From: Erythrobacter aureus
GTDB lineage: Bacteria; Pseudomonadota; Alphaproteobacteria; Sphingomonadales; Sphingomonadaceae
DNA: 64,000 bases
Assembly: GCF_003355455.1 (NCBI RefSeq)
Contig: NZ_CP031357.1
Span: 1,900,501 to 1,964,500 of the forward strand
Direction: 5' to 3'
Shown here: positions 49,083-57,578 of the stretch, in pieces
Position numbering within the stretch: position 1 is the first letter of the stretch
How the letters are laid out: each line of letters opens with the position of its first letter
The notes under the pieces: model-generated
The model's input: only the letters and a program-made list of their open reading frames with translations
Told to the model about the DNA's origin: nothing
Database searches by the model: none
Made by a program: the position numbers and the translations under genes

Positions 49083-50183
49083 TCAGACGTTGAATTTGAA
49101 CAGCATCACATCGCCATCCTGGACGAGGTAATCCTTGCCCTCCTGCCGCAGCTTGCCCGCTTCGCGCGCACCGCCTTCACCGCCGAGAGCGATGTAATCA
49201 TCGAAGGCAATTGTTTCAGCTCGAATAAAGCCACGCTCGAAATCGGTGTGAATTTCGCCAGCGGCCTGCGGTGCCTTGGCGCCAACGGGGAAGGTCCAGG
49301 CGCGCGCTTCCTTCGGACCGGCAGTGAAGAAGGTCTGCAGGCCGAGCAGTTTGTAGCCAGCCCGGATCACGCGGCTCAGGCCGCTTTCGTCGAGGCCGAG
49401 CTCGAAGAGGAATTCCCCCCGGTCTTCGGCCGGCATGGCGACCAGTTCGGCTTCGATAGCGGCGGAAACGACGACAGCCTCCGCGCCTTCGGCGGCAGCC
49501 TTGGCGAAGACCTGTTCGGACAGCGCGTTGCCGGTAGCCGCGTCTTCTTCGGCTACATTGCAGACATAGAGCACGGGTTTGGCGGTAAGCAGTTGCGCCT
49601 GGCGGAAGACACGGGCTTCTTCCTCGTCCTTCGGCTCGGTGAGGCGGGCGGGCTTGCCGTCCTTGAGCAGGTCCAGCGCCTGCCCGAGAACCGATGCCAT
49701 CAGCTTGGCTTCCTTGTCGCCCCCGGTGGCCCGCTTGGCCGCGGCGGGGACGCGTTTTTCAAGGCTTTCCAGATCGGCGAGCAGCAATTCGGTTTCGACC
49801 ACTTCGGCATCGGCCAGCGGATCGACCTTATTGGCGACGTGCTGGATGTCGTCATCCTCGAAGCAGCGCAGCACGTGGACGATCGCATCGACTTCGCGGA
49901 TATTGCCGAGGAACTGGTTGCCGAGGCCTTCGCCCTGGCTCGCGCCTTTTACCAGACCGGCGATATCGACGAACGCAAGCTGCGTGGGGATCACCTTGGC
50001 CGATCCGGCAATGGCGGCGATCTTGTCGAGCCGTTCGTCGGGCACGGCAACCTGGCCGACATTCGGCTCGATCGTGCAGAACGGATAGTTCGCGGCCTGC
50101 GCGGCCTGCGTTTCGGTCAATGCATTGAAAAGGGTGGACTTGCCGACATTCGGCAGGCCGACGATCCCGCAACGGAAACCCAT
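49083..50183 (-). CDS. ychF: Ribosome-binding ATPase YchF
   Basis: The 366-residue Obg-family protein has GLPNVGKSTLFNAL (P-loop), the switch VDIAGLVKGASQGEGLGN and the unusual NVAEED in place of NKxD, which marks ATP rather than GTP specificity. A central coiled-coil and a C-terminal TGS domain (TFFTAGPKEARAW) follow. It binds ribosomes and affects stress responses. Together with pth and rplY upstream it forms the common rplY-pth-ychF order. Confidence 0.97.
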   Translation of the reverse strand: MGFRCGIVGLPNVGKSTLFNALTETQAAQAANYPFCTIEPNVGQVAVPDERLDKIAAIAGSAKVIPTQLAFVDIAGLVKGASQGEGLGNQFLGNIREVDAIVHVLRCFEDDDIQHVANKVDPLADAEVVETELLLADLESLEKRVPAAAKRATGGDKEAKLMASVLGQALDLLKDGKPARLTEPKDEEEARVFRQAQLLTAKPVLYVCNVAEEDAATGNALSEQVFAKAAAEGAEAVVVSAAIEAELVAMPAEDRGEFLFELGLDESGLSRVIRAGYKLLGLQTFFTAGPKEARAWTFPVGAKAPQAAGEIHTDFERGFIRAETIAFDDYIALGGEGGAREAGKLRQEGKDYLVQDGDVMLFKFNV

Positions 50184-50229
50184 CAGAAACTCCGGAAAAA
50201 GTGTGTGGCGCGCGCCTTAGCCGCCCCCT

Positions 50230-50451
50230 TCACGAATTGCCAGAGTGTCGGAGGTTATGCACGAGCCCGATCATTGGGCCATAGGGTGTCTCGCGAATCC
50301 AGCCCACTTGGACCTCGGTGCTCACTTCGCTGATCGGGATTTGCAGTCCCGCGTCGGGATGAACCGGTTTACGCAACAATCGTGTGTCGGGCGGCAGGTA
50401 AATCGTCAGGGCGATGCGGAGCTTCCAGTGATCCCAAAACCGCCGCCGAGC
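50230..50451 (-). other. Unassigned open frame between pth and ychF, no clear start
   Basis: A 73-codon open frame on the minus strand reads like protein (WKLRIALTIYLPPDTRLL, IPISEVSTEVQVGWIRETPY, PMIGLVHNLRHSGNS). It has no ATG, GTG or well-placed TTG before residue 25 and is bounded by a TAA just after the pth stop. It may be a small gene with a rare start, a decayed gene, or one with a miscalled base near its start. I found no family match by eye. Confidence 0.3.
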
Positions 50452-50458
50452 TTAGCCC

Positions 50459-51022
50459 TTACATCCGCAGAGCGAGCTCGCTCATGAACCGGGGATCGTC
50501 CCCGTTCGCCAGCCATTCGGCCTCAGCCGCGATGCCTCCCAGCATCGCCGCTAATTGATCTATTTCCGACTTTGCGTAATTGCCCAGAACATGGCCATGG
50601 ACGCGCTCTTTCGAGCCTGGATGTCCGATGCCTATCCGGACGCGGCGGAAATCGGGGCCGAGATGCTGGTTGATCGAACGCAGTCCGTTATGACCGGCAA
50701 GGCCGCCACCCCGGCGAACCTTCACCTTGAAGGGCGCCAGGTCGAGCTCGTCATGGAAGACGGTCAGCGCATCGGGTTGGAGCTTGTAGAACCGCAGCGC
50801 CTCACCGACCGCACGGCCGCTTTCGTTCATGAAGGTCGCCGGTTTGAGAAGCAGTATCTTCTCGTGCCCGATCCGCCCTTCCTGCACCCAACCCGAGAAC
50901 TTCTTCTGCACCGGGCCGAATCCGTATGTTTCCGCGATGACGTCCACCGCCATGAAGCCGACATTGTGCCGGTGAAGCGCGTATTTGGGTCCGGGGTTTC
51001 CGAGGCCTGTCCAGATCTGCAT
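50459..51022 (-). CDS. pth: Peptidyl-tRNA hydrolase
   Basis: The 187-residue enzyme recycles peptidyl-tRNA released from ribosomes. Conserved parts are GLGNPGPKYALHRHNVGFMA with the catalytic His, KPATFMNESGRAV, FHDELDLAPF and GLAGHNGLRSI. The C-terminal tail is normal. The gene follows rplY after its terminator. Confidence 0.97.
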   Translation of the reverse strand: MQIWTGLGNPGPKYALHRHNVGFMAVDVIAETYGFGPVQKKFSGWVQEGRIGHEKILLLKPATFMNESGRAVGEALRFYKLQPDALTVFHDELDLAPFKVKVRRGGGLAGHNGLRSINQHLGPDFRRVRIGIGHPGSKERVHGHVLGNYAKSEIDQLAAMLGGIAAEAEWLANGDDPRFMSELALRM

Positions 51023-51048
51023 GCGCGCCCCTTAGCTTCGCTGTTCCC

Positions 51049-51082
51049 AAAAGCAAAACGCCGGCCCCTTGCGGGACCGGCG
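51049..51082 (-). terminator. Rho-independent terminator of rplY
   Basis: On the minus strand a GC-rich stem (CGCCGGTCCC against GGGGCCGGCG) with a GCAA loop is followed by TTTTGCTTTT. It lies about 28 bases after the rplY stop, so pth expression must come from read-through or its own promoter. Confidence 0.85.
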
Positions 51083-51109
51083 CTTCGATTGCGATACCGG
51101 AAGTGCGGA

Positions 51110-51790
51110 TCAGTCGTCGGACTGGTCGGCTTCGCCTTCGACGGTTTCGGCGTTCTGTTCGGTGACTTCGGTTTCTTGGACCTCGTCGCCTTCCTGCGTG
51201 GTGTCGCCTTCGGCCTTCTTGAGCGCCGAGGGAGCGACCAGCGTGGCGATGGTGAAGTCACGATCGGTGATCGCGCTCTCGCTGCCTTCGGGCAGGGTCA
51301 CTTCGCTGATATGGATCGAATCGCCAACTTCCTTGCCGGTGACATCGATTTCGATCTCGCCGGGGATCTTGTCGTTTTCGCAAACCAGTTCGAGTTCGTG
51401 ACGGACCACGTTGAGAACGCCGCCCTTTTTGAGGCCCGGGCTGGCTTCTTCGTTGAGGAATACGACAGGAACCGAGACTTCGATCTTGCCGCCCTTTGCG
51501 AGGCGGAAGAAGTCGACGTGTTCGGGACGATCGTTGACGGGGTGGAGCGACACATCCTTGGGAAGCGTCTTGATCTTCTTGCCACCGAGCTCGATCTCGA
51601 CGATCGAGTTCATGAAGTGGCCGGTGCCGAGCTGGCGGACCAGTTCCTTCGCTTCCACGTGGATCATCGTGGGTTCTTCCTTGCCGCCATAAATCACGGC
51701 GGGGACGCGGCCTTCGCGACGCAGTGCACGGGAGGCTCCCTTGCCAGCCCGTTCGCGCGTCTCGGCCGGCAGGGTCAGAGCATCGCTCAT
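51110..51790 (-). CDS. rplY: 50S ribosomal protein L25/general stress protein Ctc
   Basis: The 226-residue protein has the N-terminal 5S-rRNA-binding L25 domain (GKGASRALRREGRVPAVIYGG) and the extended C-terminal Ctc (TL5) domain with GDSIHISEVTLPEGSES. It ends in an acidic Glu/Thr-rich tail of about 35 residues. It stabilises the central protuberance of the large subunit. The ATG at 51790 is preceded by GAAAGGTAAG. Confidence 0.96.
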   Translation of the reverse strand: MSDALTLPAETRERAGKGASRALRREGRVPAVIYGGKEEPTMIHVEAKELVRQLGTGHFMNSIVEIELGGKKIKTLPKDVSLHPVNDRPEHVDFFRLAKGGKIEVSVPVVFLNEEASPGLKKGGVLNVVRHELELVCENDKIPGEIEIDVTGKEVGDSIHISEVTLPEGSESAITDRDFTIATLVAPSALKKAEGDTTQEGDEVQETEVTEQNAETVEGEADQSDD

Positions 51791-51924
51791 GTCGCTTACC
51801 TTTCGAAATACGTTTGGTTACATGTTCGGTCCACCACGCCTCCAGGGATGACCATGGTGCCGAAGGGCGCGCGCTTAGCAGGGCGTGCGTGAAAAGCAAG
51901 CGCGAAGGTGCGGGGCAGGGCGCC

Positions 51925-52812
51925 CTATTCGATCCGGCGGACCGTATATCCACGGGCTTCGAGCAGGGCGGGCAAACCATGATCGCCCAGCAGGTGCCCG
52001 GCGCCGACCGCGATCAGCGGCTTGTCGCGGGCCGAGAGAAGGTTTTCGATCTGCGCCGCCCAATCGGCATTGCGATCGCGCAGCAACACCTGCACCAGTT
52101 CGGGGTCGGCCAGAATTCCGCGACGGGTCAATTGCGTAAGCCGTTCGGTATCGCCTTCCAGCCAGGCGTTTGCCAGCGTCCCGATCTCGCCCTGATAATC
52201 GCGTGATTCTTCCAGAACCGCATTGAGCAGATCGCGCTGCTCGTCTTCGGGCAAGCTGTCGAAGATCGCAAGCTGGCCGTGTGCGCCCTCCAGTTCGACC
52301 ACCTCGCGTTTGTCGAATGCGGCAAGCAGGGCGCGATCGGCCCCGTTTTCGGCCTTCGCCGTTTGCGCCACCTGTGCCAGCGCCAGCGCCGCGGCCCAGC
52401 TTTCCATGGGATCGAAATAGCCGCGCCGCACCTTGGCCTTGACCAGCAGTTCCTCGAACTCGCCGCGCAGCTCGGGATCGATCCGTTCGGCGATCGGTCC
52501 GGCCGGGCGATCATAGGCCATCTGCTCGAACAAGGCGGAAAGCGCCTCGCCATTCTCGAGATTTGCGACCTCCACCACCAGCATGTCGGCCTGGCCCACC
52601 ACCGTATCGAGCCGTTCGGAGCGCCATCGGGTGCCATCGGGCAGGGCGTGGATCGTGCCGAACATCCAGCCTTCGGTAGCGCCATTCCCGTCGGCAATTT
52701 CCCACAAAGCGGGATAAGGTCCTTCGGGCTTGGCGGTATCCGCCTGCTTGCCGCAGGCGGCCAGCAGGAACGTCAGGGCCGCAGTCAGGCCGAGGAGAAA
52801 GCGCGAGGTCAT
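51925..52812 (-). CDS. TraB/GumN family lipoprotein (second of tandem pair)
   Basis: The 295-residue protein has a lipobox (FLLAAC, Cys20) and the TraB/GumN domain with GWMFGTIHALPDG near the start and a C-terminal AVGAGHLLGDHGLPALLEARGY. The paired GTxH and GxGH motifs are thought to bind metal, as in Tiki-like proteases. ATG at 52812 follows from the signal peptide (MTSRFLLGLTAALTF). The upstream neighbour is a paralogue. Function in sphingomonads is unknown. Confidence 0.88.
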   Translation of the reverse strand: MTSRFLLGLTAALTFLLAACGKQADTAKPEGPYPALWEIADGNGATEGWMFGTIHALPDGTRWRSERLDTVVGQADMLVVEVANLENGEALSALFEQMAYDRPAGPIAERIDPELRGEFEELLVKAKVRRGYFDPMESWAAALALAQVAQTAKAENGADRALLAAFDKREVVELEGAHGQLAIFDSLPEDEQRDLLNAVLEESRDYQGEIGTLANAWLEGDTERLTQLTRRGILADPELVQVLLRDRNADWAAQIENLLSARDKPLIAVGAGHLLGDHGLPALLEARGYTVRRIE

Positions 52813-52879
52813 GCTGTTCGAGTGCATGGTTCGGTGGCGCTGGCAAGCCTGCAATGACGCCTGACCAGACATGGGACGG

Positions 52880-53809
52880 TTACTGTACCCGCGTCACGGT
52901 CAGTCCGCTGCCGGTGAGATAATCCTGCACACTGTCCTGACCGGCAAGGTGGCCTGCGCCGACCGCGATGAACACGGTGCCGGGCCGATCGAGCCGCTCG
53001 TCGATCCACTCTGCCCAGCGTTTATTGCGCTGGTAGAGCAGGGCATCGGCCAGCACCGGATCGGTCAGCCCTTCATTCATGAGCGCCGCCAGACCATCGG
53101 CATCGCCTTCGAGCCATTCGGCAACCATCCGGTCCATCATCGGAACGACTTCGTCGATATTGTCCGCCGACGCCATCAGAAAGGCGAGCTGCGATTCGAC
53201 CGGCAGCGTGTCGAAAAGTTCGATCTGCCACTCCAGCGTCTCCAATGCGCCGCGCGCCGCATCGGCAGGCGCCAGCTCCTCCAGCTTCGTTTCCACCCCG
53301 CTTTCGGCGGCATAGCCCGCCTGCATCAGCGGAACCACGGCCAGCGTCATGCCCGCAAACCAGGGTTCGAAACGATCGAATGCTGCGGGCGGCAGGCCGA
53401 GCCTGGTCAGCGCGATCTCGTAACTCGTCCGATCCGGTTCACTGAGCATATCGCGCAGAGATTCGTCGGCGGGCAGCAAGGCCTTGGCCATGACCACTTG
53501 CTGCGATGCCGGGTCTTTCGCGGCACCATCGGGGATTTCGGTCACCAGCTCCTGCGAAGCGGCCAGCGCGCTTTCTATCGGCCCCTGATACCATTCGACG
53601 CTTTCGGGAAGCGCATGGACCGTTCCGAAAAGGTAAATCGTGGTGTCCTCGTCGGCGACTTTCCACAGCCCCGGCCCTTTAGCGACAGCCGCTTGCGCCG
53701 CGACGGGCGCAGTCGCGACATCGGTTTCGGGATAGGCCGCGCATCCCTGCAGGGCGAGCGTCAGCGGGGCAAGGCAGGCAATGGCCTGGCGGACAGTAGG
53801 ACGGGTCAT
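52880..53809 (-). CDS. TraB/GumN family lipoprotein (first of tandem pair)
   Basis: The 309-residue protein has a lipobox (LALQGC, Cys23) and the TraB/GumN domain: IYLFGTVHALPESVEW near residue 60 and a C-terminal AVGAGHLAGQDSVQDYLTGSG. Shared blocks with the next gene include the GT(V/I)HALP motif, a central EWLEGD/AWLEGD and the GAGHL site. The start at 53809 gives the signal peptide. glyQ is divergent, 142 bases away. Both genes probably act in the periplasm on unknown substrates. Confidence 0.88.
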   Translation of the reverse strand: MTRPTVRQAIACLAPLTLALQGCAAYPETDVATAPVAAQAAVAKGPGLWKVADEDTTIYLFGTVHALPESVEWYQGPIESALAASQELVTEIPDGAAKDPASQQVVMAKALLPADESLRDMLSEPDRTSYEIALTRLGLPPAAFDRFEPWFAGMTLAVVPLMQAGYAAESGVETKLEELAPADAARGALETLEWQIELFDTLPVESQLAFLMASADNIDEVVPMMDRMVAEWLEGDADGLAALMNEGLTDPVLADALLYQRNKRWAEWIDERLDRPGTVFIAVGAGHLAGQDSVQDYLTGSGLTVTRVQ

Positions 53810-53951
53810 GCGCTGCGATTCCTTTTGGATTGGTTTCCCGCGATAGCGAGACGGCGTAGTATTTGCCAAGCCGGATGCTCGAGCGGTGTGTGCTGCTGTC
53901 GCCGCGCTGCGGCATTGACCGTGCAATTCGCTTGCGCCATTGCCCCGCGCC

Positions 53952-54887
53952 ATGGACCGCAATCCGCAAAAATCCTTCCAGGACATGATCCTCGCGCTGC
54001 ACGATTTCTGGGCCGCGCAGGGGTGCCTTATCCTTCAGCCTTACGACATGCGCATGGGTGCCGGCACCTTCCATACGGCGACCACCTTGCGCGCGCTCGG
54101 CCCCGAGCCGTGGAACGCCGCCTTCGTGCAGCCGTGCCGCCGCCCGACCGACGGCCGCTATGGCGAGAACCCGAACCGGCTGCAGCACTATTACCAGTAT
54201 CAGGTAATCCTCAAACCGAGCCCGCCGGACATACAGGACCTCTATCTCAAGAGCCTCGAAGTCATCGGCATCGATCCTTTGAGGCACGATATCCGCTTCG
54301 TGGAAGACGACTGGGAAAGCCCGACGCTCGGGGCCTGGGGCCTTGGCTGGGAAGTCTGGTGCGACGGGATGGAAGTGACCCAGTTTACCTATTTCCAGCA
54401 GATGGGCGGCTTCGACTGCAAGCCCGTTGCGGGCGAACTGACCTACGGGCTCGAACGCCTCGCCATGTATATTCAGGGCGTCGACAATGTGTACGACCTG
54501 AATTTCAACGGGGGCACGTCCTCAAGTAGCGAAGCGGTAGGACGCGAAAGACTCGTGACCTATGGCGACGTCTTTCTCGAGAACGAGAAACAGATGTCGA
54601 AGTGGAACTTCGAGGTCGCGGAGACCGATGCGCTGTTCGACCTGTTCAACAAGGCCGAGGCCGAGTGCAAGAATGCGCTCGCCAACGACGTGCCCATCGC
54701 CGCTTACGAGCAGGCGGTGGAGGCGAGCCACATCTTCAACCTGCTGCAGGCGCGCGGCGTGATCAGCGTGCAGGAACGCGCCAGCTATATGGGCCGCGTG
54801 CGCGACCTCGCCCGCGGATCGTGCGAAGCGCATATGGAAAAGGAAGCCCCCGTGTGGGCCGAGAAATATCCGGAGTGGTCGAAATGA
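53952..54887 (+). CDS. glyQ: Glycyl-tRNA synthetase alpha subunit
   Basis: The 311-residue subunit carries the class II catalytic core for glycine activation: FWAAQGCLILQPYDMRMGAG, PCRRPTDGRYGENPNRLQHYYQ and ELTYGLERLAMYIQG. Compared with the usual VYDLNFNGRGVTYGD there is an extra stretch of about 12 residues, GGTSSSSEAVGRERLV, at about 188-203, framed by the inverted repeat GTCCT/AGGAC (54518-54543). The ATG overlaps nothing upstream; the stop overlaps glyS (ATGA). The insertion lies in a loop and keeps the frame, so activity may be retained. Confidence 0.96.
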   Translation: MDRNPQKSFQDMILALHDFWAAQGCLILQPYDMRMGAGTFHTATTLRALGPEPWNAAFVQPCRRPTDGRYGENPNRLQHYYQYQVILKPSPPDIQDLYLKSLEVIGIDPLRHDIRFVEDDWESPTLGAWGLGWEVWCDGMEVTQFTYFQQMGGFDCKPVAGELTYGLERLAMYIQGVDNVYDLNFNGGTSSSSEAVGRERLVTYGDVFLENEKQMSKWNFEVAETDALFDLFNKAEAECKNALANDVPIAAYEQAVEASHIFNLLQARGVISVQERASYMGRVRDLARGSCEAHMEKEAPVWAEKYPEWSK

Positions 54888-56021
54888 GCGACTTCCTCCT
54901 CGAACTGCGCAGCGAAGAAATCCCCGCCCGCATGCAGGCCGGTGCGCGCGCCGAACTGGAAAAGCTGTTCCGCCGCGAGATGGAAGCTGCCGGTGTCGCG
55001 ACTGGCGAGATCACCGTCTGGTCGACCCCGCGCCGTCTTGCGCTGATTGCGCGCGGTCTGCCGGAAGCCACCGATGCGGTGAGCGAGGAACTGAAGGGAC
55101 CGCCGGTCGGCGCGCCCGACCAGGCGCTCGACGGTTTCTGCCGCAAGGCCGGCGTCGACAAGAGCCAGCTCGAAACCCGCGAGGTGAAGGGCAGGGCGAC
55201 CTATTTCGCCGTCAAGAATATCCCCGGCCGTGCAACGAAGGACCTGCTCGCCGAGGCGATCCCCGCGATCATCCGCGATTTTTCATGGCCCAAGTCGATG
55301 CGCTGGGGCGCCGCTTCGATCAGCACCGAGAGCCTGCGCTGGGTGCGCCCGCTTTCGGGCATCGTGGCGCTGCTGGGCGACGATGTTGTCGAATGCGAGG
55401 TGCATGGCGTCACCTCGGGCGCAGTCACGCTGGGCCACCGCTTCCACCATTCGGGCGACATCACCATCGGCAATGCCGACGATTACGCGATGAAGCTGCG
55501 CGCAGGCCATGTGATCGTAGACCACGGAGAACGGCAGGACCTGATCCGCTCGGGCGCGGCCAAGGTCGCAACCGGGGCTGGCCTCAAGCTGGTCGAGGAC
55601 GAGGGGCTGGTGGTCGAGAATGCGGGCCTGACCGAATGGCCCGTCCCGCTACTCGGCCGCTTCGAGGAGGATTTCCTCGAGGTGCCGCCCGAGACGATCC
55701 AGCTCACCGCGCGCGTGAACCAGAAGTATTTCGTCTGCGAGGACGATAATGGCGAACTCGCCAACGCCTTCATCTGCACCGCCAATATCGAGGCGGAGGA
55801 TGGCGGCGCGCGCGTGGTCGACGGCAACCGCAAGGTCCTCGCCGCCCGCCTGTCCGATGCGCGCTTCTTCTGGGATGTCGATCGCAAGAAGACCCTCGCC
55901 GAGCACGCCAGCGGGCTGGAGCGGATCACCTTCCACGAAAAGCTGGGCACCGTCGCCGACAAGGTCGAGCGCGTGGCGAAGCTGGCAAGGTGGCTGGTGG
56001 AAGAGGGTATCGTCACCGATG

Positions 56022-56116
56022 CCCCCTCCCCACGGGGGAGGGCCGGGGGTGGGGGGTACCACCTCGCAGACGTCGAACACCCATCCCCAACCCCTTCCCT
56101 CGAGGGAAGGGGCTTC
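56022..56116. repeat. Palindromic element inside glyS (same family as carAB island)
   Basis: The first hairpin is CCCTCCCC-ACG-GGGGAGGG at 56024-56042, followed by CCGGGGGTGGGG. The second, at 56091-56112, is a perfect 11+11 palindrome (CCCCTTCCCTC with its complement), preceded by ACACCCATCCCCAA. The layout and spacer (GACGTCGAACACCC) match the element at 25681-25797. The insertion point is between GIVTD and LADLAEQAARLAKADL of the normal protein. Confidence 0.88.
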
Positions 56117-56965
56117 CTTGGCCGACCTCGCCGAACAGGCCGCCCGCCTCGCCAAGGCCGACCTCGTCACCGAAATGGTCGGCGAGTTTCCCGAACTGCA
56201 GGGCCTGATGGGCGGCTACTACGCCCGCGCCGAGGGCCTGCCCGACGAAGTCGCCGACGCGATCCGCGATCACTACAAGCCGGTCGGGCAGGGCGACGAG
56301 GTGCCGACCGCGCCGGTAACGGTAGCGGTGAGTTTGGCGGATAAGCTAGATACGCTCTTCTCGTTCTTTGCCATCGACGAGCGTCCAAGTGGCTCGAAAG
56401 ACCCTTTCGCTCTTCGGAGAGCGGCAATTGCATGTATCGGACTGCTAACCTCAAATTCTCTCCGCTTGCCAATGCTCGACCTCGATACCAAGCTCAGAGA
56501 TCTTTTGAGTGCTCAGGCTTATCGCACGTCACTGACAGCGCGTGAGATGGTCAAATTTCGCGATGTGGACCAGAAACCTGCGTTCGGTTTCGAACGGAAT
56601 GGTGACGACGTTGATTTGCTTATCAGTCAGGGCGGAAGCATCCAGCGTATTACGCTTCACCATCCCGATGAAGTTAACGGTGTGAAGCTATTCAACGCGC
56701 TTTTTTTCGAAAGCGAAGCAGGATTTCTCGATTTGTGGGCATTCCTTGCCGACCGCCTCAAGGTCCAGCAGCGCGAAGCAGGCGTTCGCCACGATCTCAT
56801 CGACGCGGTCTTCGCGCTCGGCGGCGAGGACGATCTCGTCCGCCTGCTCGCCCGCGTGAAAGCGCTCCAGTCCTTCATGGACACCGAAGACGGCGCCAAC
56901 CTCCTTGCAGGCTACAAGCGCGCGGCGAATATTCTCAAGAAGGAAGACTGGCTTAAATCCTCTAC

Positions 56966-57051
56966 CGTCACCCCCGCGCAGGCGGGGGTCCCGCTGCCTT
57001 CGGACGTGGCCGAAGAAGACAAGCGGGATTCCCGCCTTCGCGGGAATGACG
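56966..57051. repeat. Translated inverted-repeat element inside glyS
   Basis: Two 30-base arms (56966-56995 and 57022-57051) match as inverted repeats at 25 of 30 positions. Cores are CACCCCCGCGCAGGCGGGGG and ATTCCCGCCTTCGCGGGAAT. This is the widespread proteobacterial GTCATTCCCGCGAAGGCGGGAAT-type repeat. It is read in frame as VTPAQAGVP to SRLRGNDG, adding about 29 residues. Confidence 0.88.
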
Positions 57052-57486
57052 GGGATGTAGTCGAACATACCGGCGACGAGGACCCGCTGGAAAATGTCGA
57101 CGACCCGCAAATGCGTGAAATCTATGCCGAAGCCGCCAAGGCGAAACAGCTTTCCTACACGCCCGAACCGGCGGAAAAGGCGCTGATGGATGCTCTGGCG
57201 ACTTCAGAACCGGAGGCCGCCAAGGCGATCGAGGTGGAAGACTTCTCGGCCGCGATGGCGGCGCTTGCAGGTCTTCGCGCCCCGATCGACCGTTTCTTCG
57301 ATGAAGTGACGGTAAACGCGGATGAAGAAAACAAGCGGGCACATCGCCTCAACCTGCTTGCAGCCTTTCGTGCTGCAGTGCACAAAGTGGCCGATTTCTC
57401 GCGTATCGAGGGTTAGGTCGGCCGTGTTCCGGGTGTAGGGGAGAAAAATCGGCCGATCTGTCACCCTGGGCACCGAGATGTATGAC

Positions 57487-57514
57487 AAGCACCTGAAAAC
57501 AGGTGCTTTCTTTT
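57487..57514 (+). terminator. Rho-independent terminator of the glyQS operon
   Basis: AAGCACCTG-AAAA-CAGGTGCTT is a perfect nine-base stem followed by TTCTTTTG. It lies 70 bases after the glyS stop and isolates ppdK transcription. Confidence 0.92.
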
Positions 57515-57525
57515 GTTGGAAATAG

Positions 57526-57553
57526 GGTGACACCCCTGTAACTTCGTGTCACC
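57526..57553. promoter_or_regulatory. Inverted repeat GGTGACAC-N12-GTGTCACC upstream of ppdK
   Basis: Perfect eight-base arms are separated by 12 bases, ending 25 bases before the ppdK start. A third TGTCACC half-site occurs at 57459-57465. It may be an operator for a dimeric regulator of the gluconeogenic gene or a 5'-UTR stem. Inference only. Confidence 0.45.
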
Positions 57554-57578
57554 TACAGGCACCCGGACAGGAGCTTTC

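Larger units (their letters stand above)
54884..57416 (+). pseudogene. glyS: Glycyl-tRNA synthetase beta subunit with repeat insertions and a frame break
   Basis: The gene is recognisable over its whole length. The N-terminal part is MSDFLLELRSEEIPARMQAG to ARWLVEEGIV. The middle is KADLVTEMVGEFPELQGLMG, DPFALRRAAI and ADRLKVQQREAGVRHDLIDA. The C-terminal DALR-like end is FFDEVTVNADEENKRAHRLN. The frame used before 56022 ends at 56344, while the rest is read from a frame shifted by one base. The switch falls within a palindromic element at 56022-56116. A second element at 56966-57051 is read in frame and adds about 29 residues. Because this synthetase is normally essential, a miscalled homopolymer in the first element is more likely than loss of function. 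Repaired length would be about 843 residues, longer than the usual 690. Confidence 0.93.
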
